From Glandiceps talaboti (taxonomy: Eukaryota; Hemichordata; Enteropneusta; Spengelidae), in the NCBI RefSeq assembly GCF_964340395.1, contig NC_135565.1:6571142-6635141 (forward strand): 64,000 bases of DNA. Direction: 5' to 3'. This document shows positions 45,024-54,639 of the stretch, piece by piece. A program made the translations under genes and the position numbers. The stretch's first letter is position 1, and the number at the start of each line of letters is the position of its first letter. The notes below the pieces were generated by a model that was given only the letters and a program-made list of their open reading frames with translations, was not told the DNA's origin and searched no databases.

Positions 45024-45790
45024 ATGTCACCGCATTGAACATTTCGTCTACAGATAGACGTACGCCGCCGCGCCCAAAGATATTGTTAAAGAAGGCATTA
45101 TGTTTAAAGAAGTCGGGAAGTCATTCAGAAACATAGAAACCAAAATGGATAAAACTGATGTCTACTTGCCATGTGAAGCCTCACAAGATGGGAAAGAAAA
45201 TAGTTCCTTCCAAATCAGATCTTACGTTAGCCAGATGACGACTGCACTATAATCTCCTCCAATATTTTGATGGAGATGAAGCTGACAGAGCAACTGAACT
45301 ATCAAAATTCCAATTTCACAATATTTCATTTTATGCCACCGAAAAATTACTTTAGGATTCTGCTGTAAAAATGGATGATATTGATAAGACGGTAAGTTTG
45401 TTTTCAAATGATGAAATCTTTTTCAGATTAATTGACAACAGAATTCTGATGACTTAGAATTCCGAACTGAATCTTATGCACTCTATGATAGATGGCGCTG
45501 TTTATATGACCAGGACACAAACCATAGTGTATGTCAAATATCATAATATCCGACGTGCATAGAATTTTTATATTTTACAGGACGACAAAATGGCATCTGG
45601 AGATACAACTACTGTAACAACTTAATATATTGTTGACGAGGGAATTAAATATTTCAAAAATAAAATGGATAAAACCGATGTATTTTTGTCATCATTGGCG
45701 ACTAACAAGAAAGGAAAGAATTGTAATGGTCTCCAAATCAGCCCAAAGCTTCCAAACTTTGAAGAGAAAATGCATGAAGCGATTTCGTAG
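45024..45790 (+). pseudogene. Tandem pair of related decayed exon-like units
   Basis: Two segments each follow an acceptor-like tract (ttttgcag at 45023; ttttacag at about 45580). They share a coding-like core: DIVKEGIMFKEV then KMDKTDVYL in the first (about 45080-45220), YIVDEGIKYFKNKMDKTDVFL in the second (about 45632-45700), followed in both by a K-G-K/E-N stretch and Q-I-S/R. The second has an in-frame TAA before the core after MASGDTTTVTT; the first needs a frame change. I do not recognise the family. Duplication followed by decay is the simplest reading. Confidence 0.45.
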
Positions 45791-45972
45791 CCAACCACAA
45801 TTCTTCCGGTCAGTGTCTCCAGCCTGGGATGGGGGAGGGGGGGGGGCAGTGGATTATTAAATCGGGCCGGCAAAAAGCCACTGACCCCCTATCTGTAAAA
45901 CCAAAAACAGGCTTACCCCCTGATCACTTAATTCTAAAACATGATGACCCCCCATATATAATATTCACATGG

Positions 45973-46828
45973 CGGGTAATTTTTCATCGTGACTCAGTGT
46001 GGACTGCTTGACTGTCTTGCAAATACTTTATAAGATCCCAGGATAGCACTATCATAATTATAATTATAATATACCTAGTGAAAATGCTGTGCCATGATTC
46101 GCTAGAATCAGACACGTGATAGGAAAATAGAATGACTATTTCCTTAGGGAAATAGAATGACTATTTCCCTAGGGGAATAGTTCCATCAAATATTGCATGG
46201 TCACGAGACCACCGCGAGTTCACAGCAGGTCAAAATGGCAGCTTCTGATGATGTCGTCTGCCAACCTCAAGAGAAGAGGGCAAGATTTTCCCTTCTGTCG
46301 GAGCAAGAACTTCAACACCTTGTCGATAGCAAAGATTCGCGTAACACAAAGCATGTCATTCACTATGCCACCAAGATTTTTACTTCGTTTTGTGAAGAAA
46401 TTGGTACAACCATAACAGACGTGGAAAAGAACGCGCCTGCCGATCTGTGTATCAAGCTGCGGAATTTCTATGCAGGGATTCGACAGAACAACGCACAGCT
46501 GTATTCGAGCAAGTCGATGATGGTATATTATAAGACACATATTGCCTGCTATAGCGCCCGTTCATTACCCATAGCTCATGGCCAGGCAATATGCGTTCAT
46601 TATTGACTACACAGGGTAAATATATTCCAAAAGGAGTGCAATAGCATCTTAACAGTGAAAGGTAGTGGGAAATCTTCAAGAACGTATGCAATGTTTTGCC
46701 TGAAACACATGTATGACTGCACTTTACTTCCGGGTTTGCTTCGCGCGCGCATGCACATTACATTTGTCAAGAGTCTGCGAGTGCGAGCAGCAGCGCAGAC
46801 GATCGATCGATATTTGTTGCGTTGCTAG
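45973..46828. repeat. Repeat R, copy 1 (with unoccupied Ngaro target site)
   Basis: Matches R copy 2 (47016-47060 plus 53719-53952). Shared tracts: cgggtaat...catcgtgactcag, tgcaaatacttt-taagatcccagg, and tattgactacacagggtaaatatattcc to cagacgatcgatcgatat. The site ACTGTCT (46011-46017) is undisturbed here. Copy 1 carries an extra segment (about 46066-46600) with a Crypton-like frame that is absent from copy 2. Confidence 0.8.
46193..46606 (+). pseudogene. Crypton/DUF3504-like recombinase N-terminal fragment
   Basis: An open frame whose likely start is the ATG at 46235 (MAASDDVVCQ) encodes KRARFSLLSEQELQHLVDSK, then NTKHVIHYATKIFTSFCEE, and later KLRNFYAGIRQNN-QLYSSKSMM. This is the N-terminal pattern of Crypton-type and domesticated Crypton (DUF3504) proteins: F-x-L-x-E-E-L, D-S-K-x-T, L-x-x-FY-x-x-R, YSKSS. 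It ends at a stop supplied by the adjoining R repeat, with no catalytic domain, so it is truncated. A first exon spliced at SKSMM|gtatat is an alternative. Confidence 0.6.
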
Positions 46829-47060
46829 AAAGGACATGGAAGCACTCACTCATATTCATATGAAGACAGGGTACCTATACCGGGTATGAAACTGCTCTCA
46901 AAAAGTCTAGGGACGTATATTACCGGTATACCGATATAGGGGACGATGGGGGGGGGGGGGGTGGGGGGGGGGGCTTTTTACCCAGCATCATAAAGAATGC
47001 AAAGGGTATTTATGACGGGTAATTATTCATCGTGACTCAGCGTGGACTGCTTGACTGTCT

Positions 47061-47178
47061 ACACTGCGTGATGATTGGTGAACCTAGTATGAATATGCAT
47101 TACCTAATGAATATGTATATATGAGCATATATATAAAGAAGAAAGAAGTACATCTGGTGACACCTCACGGCGGGTTGA
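47061..47178 (+). repeat. A1 terminal direct repeat of the Ngaro-like element
   Basis: Begins acactgcgtgatgattggtg and ends cacggcgggttga. Identical by eye to A2. It contains a TATA box near its 3' end. Confidence 0.92.
47130..47138 (+). promoter_or_regulatory. TATA box within A1
   Basis: TATATAAAG, 73 bp upstream of the leader ATG at 47211. Initiation about 30 bp downstream would fall near the end of A1. The same box is repeated in A2 (about 53503-53511). Confidence 0.55.
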
Positions 47179-47210
47179 GACACCAAGCAGTTGAAAAGTC
47201 AGCACTCGTC

Positions 47211-47369
47211 ATGACTGCCCCAGGAAGTGCCAGTGGTACTACGCGAGCAACTCTGCAAACTCCAGTAATTAACCCAGCCCTACAAGCGCCGGCAGCTAGT
47301 GGAACTACCCCAATTTCCAGTGCGGCGACACAGTCTTTGGGAACAACCATGAACAATAATAATGCACAG
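47211..47369 (+). CDS. Leader exon of the Ngaro-like element
   Basis: ATG at 47211 starts MTAPGSASGTTRAT; an upstream in-frame ATG at 47121 lies in A1 before the TATA box and is less likely. The leader is 53 codons, rich in Ala, Thr and Ser, ending NNNNAQ. It stops at a strong phase-0 donor CAG|gtgggt (47370). Unspliced it terminates eight codons later. Three downstream phase-0 acceptors (48189, 49095, 51577) are each preceded by a pyrimidine-containing tract and AG, so each coding block could share this N-terminus. Confidence 0.65.
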
Positions 47370-47924
47370 GTGGGTGAATGTCCTGTTCTGTAATAATGTT
47401 GCACAAGGTGTATAATATAGTCAGCCCCCACACTTGTAGACGTGGCAGGCAGATATGTAACCTACCGGAGAACTGTCGTCATGGCTCTGTCCCACTGCCT
47501 AAAATGATTGGAAGGGGGAATTTCGTTCACGCGGTCACCCGGTACTGTTATTAGGGGGAAAAATCTCGAGCTTTAGCCTCGTAAGTGAAAATTTCGTTCA
47601 TTCAAGGGTTTGGTGTATTTGGTTGTTTTTTCATTCTACAACATGTATTTCCGGTAACGTGTAGTTTGGGAAGGTCTCCTAATTTGCATTGTCATGAGAA
47701 TATTAATGTATGTGTTTCTTGTCTTTCCCGTGGCAAACATACGCATACTGAAGTACATAATAGTTTACGACTAGTTTTTAAAATCATGTTTTGGCTAGGA
47801 AGGGAGAAGGAAAGGACACAGAAAAAGGAGTAAAAGTTGCAACTGGAAATGATACTGTGGTGGAACACGGTGTCCCATGTTGAGGGTGACATGTGGAAAA
47901 TTTGTCAGAACCAAGGAGGGCAAG

Positions 47925-48085
47925 TCATGCCAGGCGTCCCTAAGGAAGTTGGTTGACGCGGGAGAAAAGGCAAAAGGCGTCCCCACGGAGGTGGGTCTGA
48001 CGCGGGTGAAAAGGCAAGGCGTCCCTACGGATGTGGGCTTTGACGCGGGTGAAAGGCAAGTCGTCCCAGGTGTCATCACTGGGTT
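47925..48085. repeat. Short tandem repeat in the leader intron
   Basis: Three to four imperfect units of about 40-52 bp built on ggcgtccctacggatgtggg and tgacgcgggtgaaaaggcaa, within the putative intron 47370-48188. Confidence 0.75.
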
Positions 48086-48188
48086 GCTAGATGAGAGTTT
48101 TGACGTCCCTGGATGAACAGGTGTGACGTGGCATATGCAAATGTACATAAGAATGCCAGAGTGACGTATGTTATTTGTTTTGTCACAG

Positions 48189-48668
48189 GTGCTCCAGGTG
48201 GCAGGGCCAGATGAGGCGGCTTTGCAAAAGAGAGAGGCGAATGAAAGATTTCAAAGAGCATTAGCAGAGCTGAGATTATATGCTGAAAGAGATGAATGTA
48301 TATTCAACGCTGAAGAAGCCCTCGCGAGATTACAGTTAGTGGTGGATACATCCCAAGAGATTCGTCACCCAGAGTACCAAAAATATATAGCCATGCTGAG
48401 AGCCCTGCGCAAGGAAAAAGAGTCGCCGGCAATGTCAAACATGATGCTTGCACTCATTGGCCCCAAGGAGCACGCGGAGGTCATCGAGAAAATAGCGAAA
48501 ATCAAGAAAGCTAATCAGGAAAAAGAGAAAAAGAGTGGGGGAGATAAGTTGAGAGCTGGAATCCGATGCTGGAAATGCGGAAAATTTGGACATGTAGCAC
48601 GAAACTGCTATAGCAGAGAATATGATAGAGGGGCTGAGAGGGATAGAAGGGACAAAAGGTGGCGATAA
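48189..48668 (+). CDS. Gag-like protein with CCHC zinc knuckle (Ngaro-like element)
   Basis: Open from the acceptor tgtcacag|GTG, encoding VLQVAGPDEAALQKRE, a charged, probably helical region (about residues 15-120), and a single zinc knuckle CWKCGKFGHVARNC (CX2CX4HX4C) near residue 128, then an Arg/Asp/Glu-rich tail and TAA at 48666. An ATG at 48168 lies upstream of the acceptor in the same frame and offers an unspliced start. CCHC knuckles in retroelement Gag proteins bind the element RNA. Size with leader is about 212 residues. Confidence 0.8.
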   Translation: MLQVAGPDEAALQKREANERFQRALAELRLYAERDECIFNAEEALARLQLVVDTSQEIRHPEYQKYIAMLRALRKEKESPAMSNMMLALIGPKEHAEVIEKIAKIKKANQEKEKKSGGDKLRAGIRCWKCGKFGHVARNCYSREYDRGAERDRRDKRWR

Positions 48669-48903
48669 CTTATGTTAAGTCTGTCGTATATAGACAACTC
48701 AATGTCTGTCAATGCAAAGTCGTGAATTTCACATTGATATCTTGAGGGGTGAAATGATGTTTATGTATTAATGAAGAGATAAATAAAGGAAATGGATGGA
48801 AAATATGTGCTAACGTCATTTCATTAGATTGAATGATATGATCAGAATGGATGTGGTTTGGATATTGGATAGTATAGTGTTGGAAGGTGGCGAGGGAGTA
48901 GTA

Positions 48904-48928
48904 AAAAAAAAAAAAAAAAAAAAAAAAA
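48904..48928. repeat. Poly-A tract
   Basis: About 25 A residues between the Gag-like and RT blocks. Confidence 0.9.
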
Positions 48929-49094
48929 GCCTGGGGGAGTCTGACATGGTTTCTACATATACCAGTCACTTCTGCTTAACCAGGCTGCCCCTTTGCCTGG
49001 TTTTGGTGTTTTTTTGTTTGTTTTTGTTAAAGATCAGTTAAGTCTATGTACTAATGTGGATATAGACTAAATCCCTCCCCGCTCACCATTTCAG

Positions 49095-51283
49095 GTGAAT
49101 GTGCACGACATACCAAAATGGGAAAAAGAGGTTCGCCTGAACCCAATGAAAGCCTACAGTGATCATCTGACCAGAAAAGTTGACTGGGTTGGCTGGAATG
49201 GAGAAAGTGCACCGATATCGGTCTGTCCACAACCAAGAATGGTGGGAATGGGACTGATCAAGGCATCAGCCCTAGATCTTCGTTTTAGAAACCCTGGAGC
49301 GTTTACTGCTGGAGAAATCCATAATCACACTGAAGAATGGTATAACGTATTGAAAGGTCAAGGAAATGAGGGAATGGTTGGAAAGTGGATAAAGAATGGC
49401 GTCTCAGTATTTGATTTCGTAACTGCTTTTAAGGGCACGTTCAGGGGGAAGAGGTACGACTCTGCTTTCCCACCAAGCATATACTTGCCGAATAACAAGA
49501 TATGTGGGAAATATATTGACTTTATAAGTGAGACCATAAAGGAAAGAGTTCGGTCGGGTGCACTAGAAATATGGGGTGAGGTTGGGAAAGTAGAACCACC
49601 ATATATAGTCATGCCATTGACGGTCGAACCAACGAAACCACGTTTGTGTCATGATGAACGATTCCTGAACAACTGGATGAAGACCCTACCATTCAGACTA
49701 GATCACATTACACAACTACCGAGATATCTAGATAGAGGACATTTCCAAACAAAACTAGACGACAAAAGTGGGTATGATCACGTGATGATAACCATGGCAA
49801 GCAGAGCCTTATTAGGTATTCAATGGGGTGGATGGTGGTATGTATGTGCAACATTACCGTTTGGCTGGAAGTGTTCACCGTACATATACCAGACCATAGG
49901 TTTATGCGCAATGAATGAAATAAGGAAATGTGGAGTCCCGTCATCCCTGTACATTGATGATAGACATGCGGGTCAGATACGAAACTGCACAGAGAATACA
50001 TGGTCTAACATGGAAAAGGCGAATGCAGCATGCTATATCATGTCATATATACTTATTTCGCTTGGCTATTATCTCGCTTTGGAAAAGTGTATATTTATTC
50101 CAACACAAACCTTAGAGTTTCTAGGATTCAAGGTGGATACGGTCAAGACGATATTTAGTATAACACAAAGAAAGAGAGAGAAGTTTGCCGAATTAAGGGA
50201 ACATATTCTGAATCAAAGTCCAGTGTCTGTGAAAACCCTACAGCGAATGATGGGAAAATGTGTATCACTGACAGTAGCTATACCGTCGGCAAAACTGTAC
50301 ATCCGGGAAATGGCACTAGCACTATCGAGAGCCGGGAAGGATGAAGGGATAGTCTATCTCCACCCGAAACTACAAGAGGAAATTGAAAGTTGGAGAAGGT
50401 TAGATACAGGGGAAGGATATAGCCCATGGAAAGAGGAAAAACATGTGATAGTTACGATTGCTAGCGATGCATCCCAATATGGATGGGGTGGTACCGTCAT
50501 GTCGGGTAGGAAGACAGGAGAAATACGAGATTACTGGGGGCAAGATTTGCAAGAGAAACCAATAGCATATAAAGAAAGCAAGGCACTAGAAAAAACCTTA
50601 CTTTCATTTCATGAAAGAACACGCAACACACGAGTGATAGCATATACTGACAACGAAACACTAATGCATTGTTGGAAAAACAGGGGAAGCAAAAGTAGTG
50701 ACATGAACAATGCGTTAAAAAGCCTATATGAAGTGGTTGACGGTCTCGATATCGAAATCGAAATGAGGTACATCCCATCGAGACACAATCCTGCAGACCC
50801 ACCCTCACGACGACTAACACCAGCAGATGCCAGGTTATTACCAGAATATTGGGAGCGAATAGATCGCGAGTTTGGTGGGAAGGACGGTCATTCAGTAGAC
50901 TTGATGGCACTAGATTCAAACGCTCAACATGACAGAAATGGTACCCCATTACGACATTTCACACCATGGGAAACGCCTAACACCTCAGGAGTGGATGTAT
51001 TTGCCCAAAATATAACAGGCGAAAACTGTTATGTTTTTCCCCCATTTCAGATGGTAGGGCCCATACTTAAATTAGTTAAAGAGCAAAAAGGTCTGGCAAC
51101 ATTCGTGATACCGAAATTGTCACCAATGAAATACTGGTGGCCGATTGTGCAAGGGGAAGCAAAGAAGTTGGTGGAATTGGCCCCAGCAGGGGAATACATA
51201 TTTGAAGTCCCTAATAAAAAAGGATGGATAAGAGTACCCTCACTGTATGATATATGGGCCTGTAAGATGGACTACAGACAGTA

Positions 51284-51284
<1 letters not shown>
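49095..51284 (+). CDS. Reverse transcriptase-RNase H polyprotein (Ngaro-like element)
   Basis: An uninterrupted 729-codon frame starting exactly at acceptor ttcag|GTG. The first in-frame ATG is only at 49146-49148, so a spliced start is favoured. RT motifs in order: PRLCHDERFLN (about residue 177), KLDDKSGYDHV (motif A, about 219), LPFGWKCSPYIYQ (motif B, about 253), LYIDDRHAG (motif C, about 285), LEFLGFKVDT (about 341). RNase H: ASDASQYGWGG (about 456), AYTDNETLMHCW (about 517), YIPSRHNPADPPSR (about 558). The C-terminal 110 residues (VDVFAQNITGE, VFPPFQMVGPILK, LATFVIP, YWWPIV) resemble the methyltransferase-like or hydrolase-like tail seen after RNase H in DIRS-group elements, with PPF in the NPP(Y/F) position. 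It makes DNA from element RNA. No stop or frameshift, so this block looks intact. Confidence 0.9.
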
Positions 51285-51374
<90 letters not shown>

Positions 51375-51501
51375 GAGAGAGAGAAAGAAAGAAAGAGAAA
51401 CAAAAAACAAAAACAAAACAACAACAACATCAACAACAACAAAAAACCACCGAATATGCTTGTATAGAGTAACGCTTATAGAGGGAAATAAAGAAATAAA
51501 A

Positions 51502-51562
<61 letters not shown>
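51284..51562. repeat. (GA)n, A-rich and (AT)n tracts between RT and recombinase blocks
   Basis: (GA)n at about 51284-51395, A/CAA-rich sequence to 51510, and (AT)n to 51562. The stop codon of the RT frame lies at the start of the GA tract. Confidence 0.93.
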
Positions 51563-51566
<4 letters not shown>

Positions 51567-51576
51567 CATGTTACAG

Positions 51577-52888
51577 CCTTTGATGTACGGTGCCCCACGA
51601 CTCTGGATGCCAGCAGTGCAGTGTGGGGAGTGTCATTATCCCAACGACATAGAATATAACTTCTGCCAGAGATGCGGTCATAATAACCGAATGAAAATAA
51701 ACATCCCACAAGGAAGAGAAAACAACCAGCCAAACGTTGATATTAAGGCCATTGACAAACGCATGAATGAAATACTTGATGGGGCAACTAACTCAACATA
51801 CAATAAACGAAAATCACGTCTGCAAGAGGAAATGGAGGGGTTCCTGGCAAGTTTGATTCCACCAAAAAGTTTAGCATCTGCGTCACCAAGAGATGTAGTT
51901 AGGTTCTTAGTATATAAAGATAAAGACGGGCGGACCGTTATACATGCGGCGGGATGTGAAAAAGGTGACAGCTGCCAGTGTTCAAAACAGTTGACTCATA
52001 TATCGGACAATTAAGATCAATATTTGAAAGTACAGGAAGAGGTGGAGATTGGGATGTCAGGTTGGGATTAGGGAATCCAGCAGCGGATAAGACAGTCAAG
52101 CAATACGTAAAAGGGTAACTGAAGAACAAATGAAGGAAAACTTAGTACCGAGACAGGCAAAACCAATCACATTAGGGAAGGTTAGAAGGATAGTGGAAGA
52201 AATTGACCGAAAGATTGAGATATGTCTGAATATTAACCCACTTCAGCTATTTATTTTGGCCAGGGATAAAGCACTGCTCCTTTGTCTAGCGTTTACGGGC
52301 GACAGAGCTAGCGATCTTTTGCCCATAAAAACAGAAAATATAGCCAGTCTGCAGAATGGTGGACTACTGTTAAACCATGTATGGGGAAAAACACTTAGGG
52401 ATGGAAATACGAGATGTTGCCCAATAATGAGAAATGAGGATGAGAAAATCTGTCCGGTTAGGGCAGTCCTTTCATATATTGATATGGCAAACTCGTTGAC
52501 TATCAACTTAAACCCAGGTGTATTCTTCCGGTCCACGACGAAAGAAGGGAAAGTTACCAATGAAGCTCTTTCAACGAATGCGGCAAATGCAAGGCTTAAA
52601 GATCATCTAACAAAATTAGGAATCTTTGAGGGGGAGACAATCCACAGTTTCCGAAGTGCTTGTGCGATAGCACTAGCGCTATCTGGATCAACCATGCCCG
52701 AGATTATGCAACATGTGGGATGGAAGACCGCATCTACAGCATCGCACTACTTGCAGTTATCAAAGGTGCTGTCTCCAACAGCACCAGCGATGAGACTCAA
52801 AGAAAGGGCGATCAGTGAGGCACAACAAGTATATGAGAGCTTTAACAATTTAGCAGAGGTACAAAAAGTATGCAAGGAAAATCCTTAA
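51577..52888 (+). CDS. Zinc-ribbon tyrosine recombinase (Ngaro-like element), two frame breaks
   Basis: Begins at acceptor gttacag|CCT, or at ATG 51565 unspliced. N-terminal zinc ribbon CGECHYPNDIEYNFCQRC (C-x2-C-x10-C-x2-C), then VVRFLVYKDKDG and GCEKGDSCQC. The frame ends at TAA 52012-52014, but homology (DSYIGQLRSIFESTGRGGDW) continues in another frame from about 51988, and again shifts at about 52113-52115 into the frame running to 52888. Both shifts fall in homopolymers (AAAA, GGG). The catalytic domain is intact: Arg in TGDRASDLL (52304), H-x-x-R in HSFRSAC (52643-52654), HVGWKT (Trp 52721), and tyrosine in ASHYLQL (52748). Tyrosine recombinases integrate circular element DNA through a short shared core. 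The breaks may be real decay or homopolymer sequencing errors. Confidence 0.85.
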
Positions 52889-52949
52889 GTACAACTTATA
52901 AAAAAAAAAATAAAAAAAAAAAATATATATATATATAAAGATAAAAATA

Positions 52950-52951
52950 AA

Positions 52952-53019
<68 letters not shown>

Positions 53020-53033
53020 GGATAATGATGATG
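52950..53033. repeat. (AAT)n/(GAT)n microsatellite
   Basis: AAT units pass into GAT units just after the recombinase stop. Confidence 0.93.
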
Positions 53034-53369
53034 ATAACAAAATAAATAGACAATTTAAAAAAAACAAAAAACATTCGAAAGGGAGAGACAGAGGGGAACA
53101 GAATAAGAGACAGAGTAAGCAGATCTAGAAGTGTTATTATATATATACAATGTAGAAACTTTGTCGTCCCAGAATACATATGAGTAGTAGGAAAACAGAA
53201 ATAAAATATATGATAATAATCTGTACCGTGTGCTTATAACACCATAACCTGGAATCGACGTATGTAGATTAACTGGCCTGGATGTGGTGAGTTGATGAGA
53301 TATGGAGAGAGGGGGAGATGAGAGGAGGGTGGAGTGTAGTATGATAGACGAACGGAAGGGGACAATGGA

Positions 53370-53433
53370 CTCAGGCCACCCCACACTAAATCATACAGAA
53401 CCAACATTACGCAGTGTAGATGGGAAACTGTCT
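53370..53433 (+). repeat. B1 direct repeat of the Ngaro-like element
   Basis: 64 bp beginning ctcaggccaccccacacta and ending gggaaactgtct, directly adjoining A2. Identical by eye to B2. Confidence 0.92.
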
Positions 53434-53551
53434 ACACTGCGTGATGATTGGTGAACCTAGTATGAATATGCATTACCTAATGAATATGTATATATGAGCA
53501 TATATATAAAGAAGAAAGAAGTACATCTGGTGACACCTCACGGCGGGTTGA
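53434..53551 (+). repeat. A2 direct repeat of the Ngaro-like element
   Basis: 118 bp, identical by eye to A1, immediately downstream of B1. The B1/A2 junction reproduces the expected joint of the circular element. Confidence 0.92.
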
Positions 53552-53654
53552 TATACCAAGCTCCCACCCTCCCACCCTGTCTATAACACATTTATGGGCA
53601 GTCATGACGAGCGAATCAAAATAGGAAAGTACGACACACACCAACAACAATGGC

Positions 53655-53718
53655 CTCAGGCCACCCCACACTAAATCATACAGAACCAACATTACGCAGT
53701 GTAGATGGGAAACTGTCT
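53655..53718 (+). repeat. B2 terminal direct repeat of the Ngaro-like element
   Basis: 64 bp matching B1 and ending in the core ACTGTCT, after which host sequence tgcaaatac resumes. Confidence 0.92.
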
Positions 53719-53952
53719 TGCAAATACTTTGTAAGATCCCAGGGCACTATCATAATTATAAGTATTGACTACACAGGGTAAATATATTCCAAAATGACTG
53801 TAGTCTACTTAGCATCTTGACGGTGAAAGGTAGGGGGGAAATTTCCAAGAGCGTATGCAATGTTTTGTCTGATACACATGTATGACTGCACTTTACGTCC
53901 GGGTTTGCTTCGCAGTGCAGACGATCGATCGATATCTGTTGCGTTGCTAAAG

Positions 53953-54639
53953 GCTGGGCATACGCTGTGTACTTCCTTCGACTAAATGGATGCAAAGAAA
54001 CTACAATAATACAACATATATAAGTACACTCAAACACTCAAATGTAGAACACAACACACTAATTTAATCAATAAAGAAATCTGAAACTTTAGTTCCATTT
54101 TAATAATTCAACTCAAGCTCTTCATTTATCCACTTAAATGAAATAGCATTGATAGTCCCAACAAAGGTAAGTTGTAAATCCTGTATATCTACCATCTGTA
54201 TGCTGGTTGAATTAAGGTAAGTTTTGCAATATATGCTGATCCAATCAAATGTCTTCTGGGAAACAACAACGTTCCTGAAAAAACGACAAAATCATGGGTT
54301 AAATACTCAACAGTCTTTACAAAAATACAGCAATCAACAGTTCGTGAAGTCTTCAAATAGTCCATTGGTCTTCAATTACTCCTACTGTTGCTTTCTGTAA
54401 GAGCAGAGAAAGTTCCATATACATTACCATTATTTGGTTTGGGTACTTGGTGGGATTGTTATATCTCAATTCGGTTTTCGTTCATGGAATTAAGATTCCA
54501 TTTCACACACCCACACTGTGCTTATGAAATCTTCAATTCCATATCACTAAAACCTCCTTAAGTCAAGATATAACAATGCATGTGCAAAGCCAACCTAATA
54601 AGTTTGTTCATTAAAGACTGTTCTCTGGAATGCTAAGCT
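53953..54639. other. Stretch between the Ngaro-like and DIRS-like elements, no gene seen
   Basis: AT-rich. Part may be the 3' region of the DIRS-like element on the minus strand. No inverted terminal repeat was found. Confidence 0.4.

Larger units (their letters stand above)
47061..53718 (+). mobile_element. Ngaro/PAT-like tyrosine-recombinase retrotransposon, near complete
   Basis: About 6.66 kb. Terminal architecture is A1 (47061-47178), body, B1 (53370-53433), A2 (53434-53551), spacer, B2 (53655-53718), the split direct repeat order known for Ngaro and PAT elements. A1/A2 (118 bp) and B1/B2 (64 bp) appear identical. Coding blocks on the plus strand: leader (47211), CCHC Gag-like (48189), RT-RNase H (49095), zinc-ribbon plus recombinase (51577). 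There is no target-site duplication. ACTGTCT is present at both junctions, at B1/A2 and in the empty site (46011-46017), as expected for recombinase-mediated integration of a circular DNA. Two single-base frame breaks in the recombinase block argue against present autonomy. The family name rests on architecture and motif memory, not a search. Confidence 0.88.
47016..53952. repeat. Repeat R, copy 2, split by the Ngaro-like element
   Basis: Left part 47016-47060 and right part 53719-53952 together match R copy 1 (45973-46828). The split falls exactly at the ACTGTCT core. Confidence 0.8.

Noticed and set aside
47877-48116. Separate small gene in the leader intron
   Set aside because: The frame coincides with a short tandem repeat inside the predicted intron, and no conserved domain is seen.
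49358-50949. Antisense frames opposite the RT-RNase H block
   Set aside because: Shadows of the long coding frame. No domain or start context supports them.
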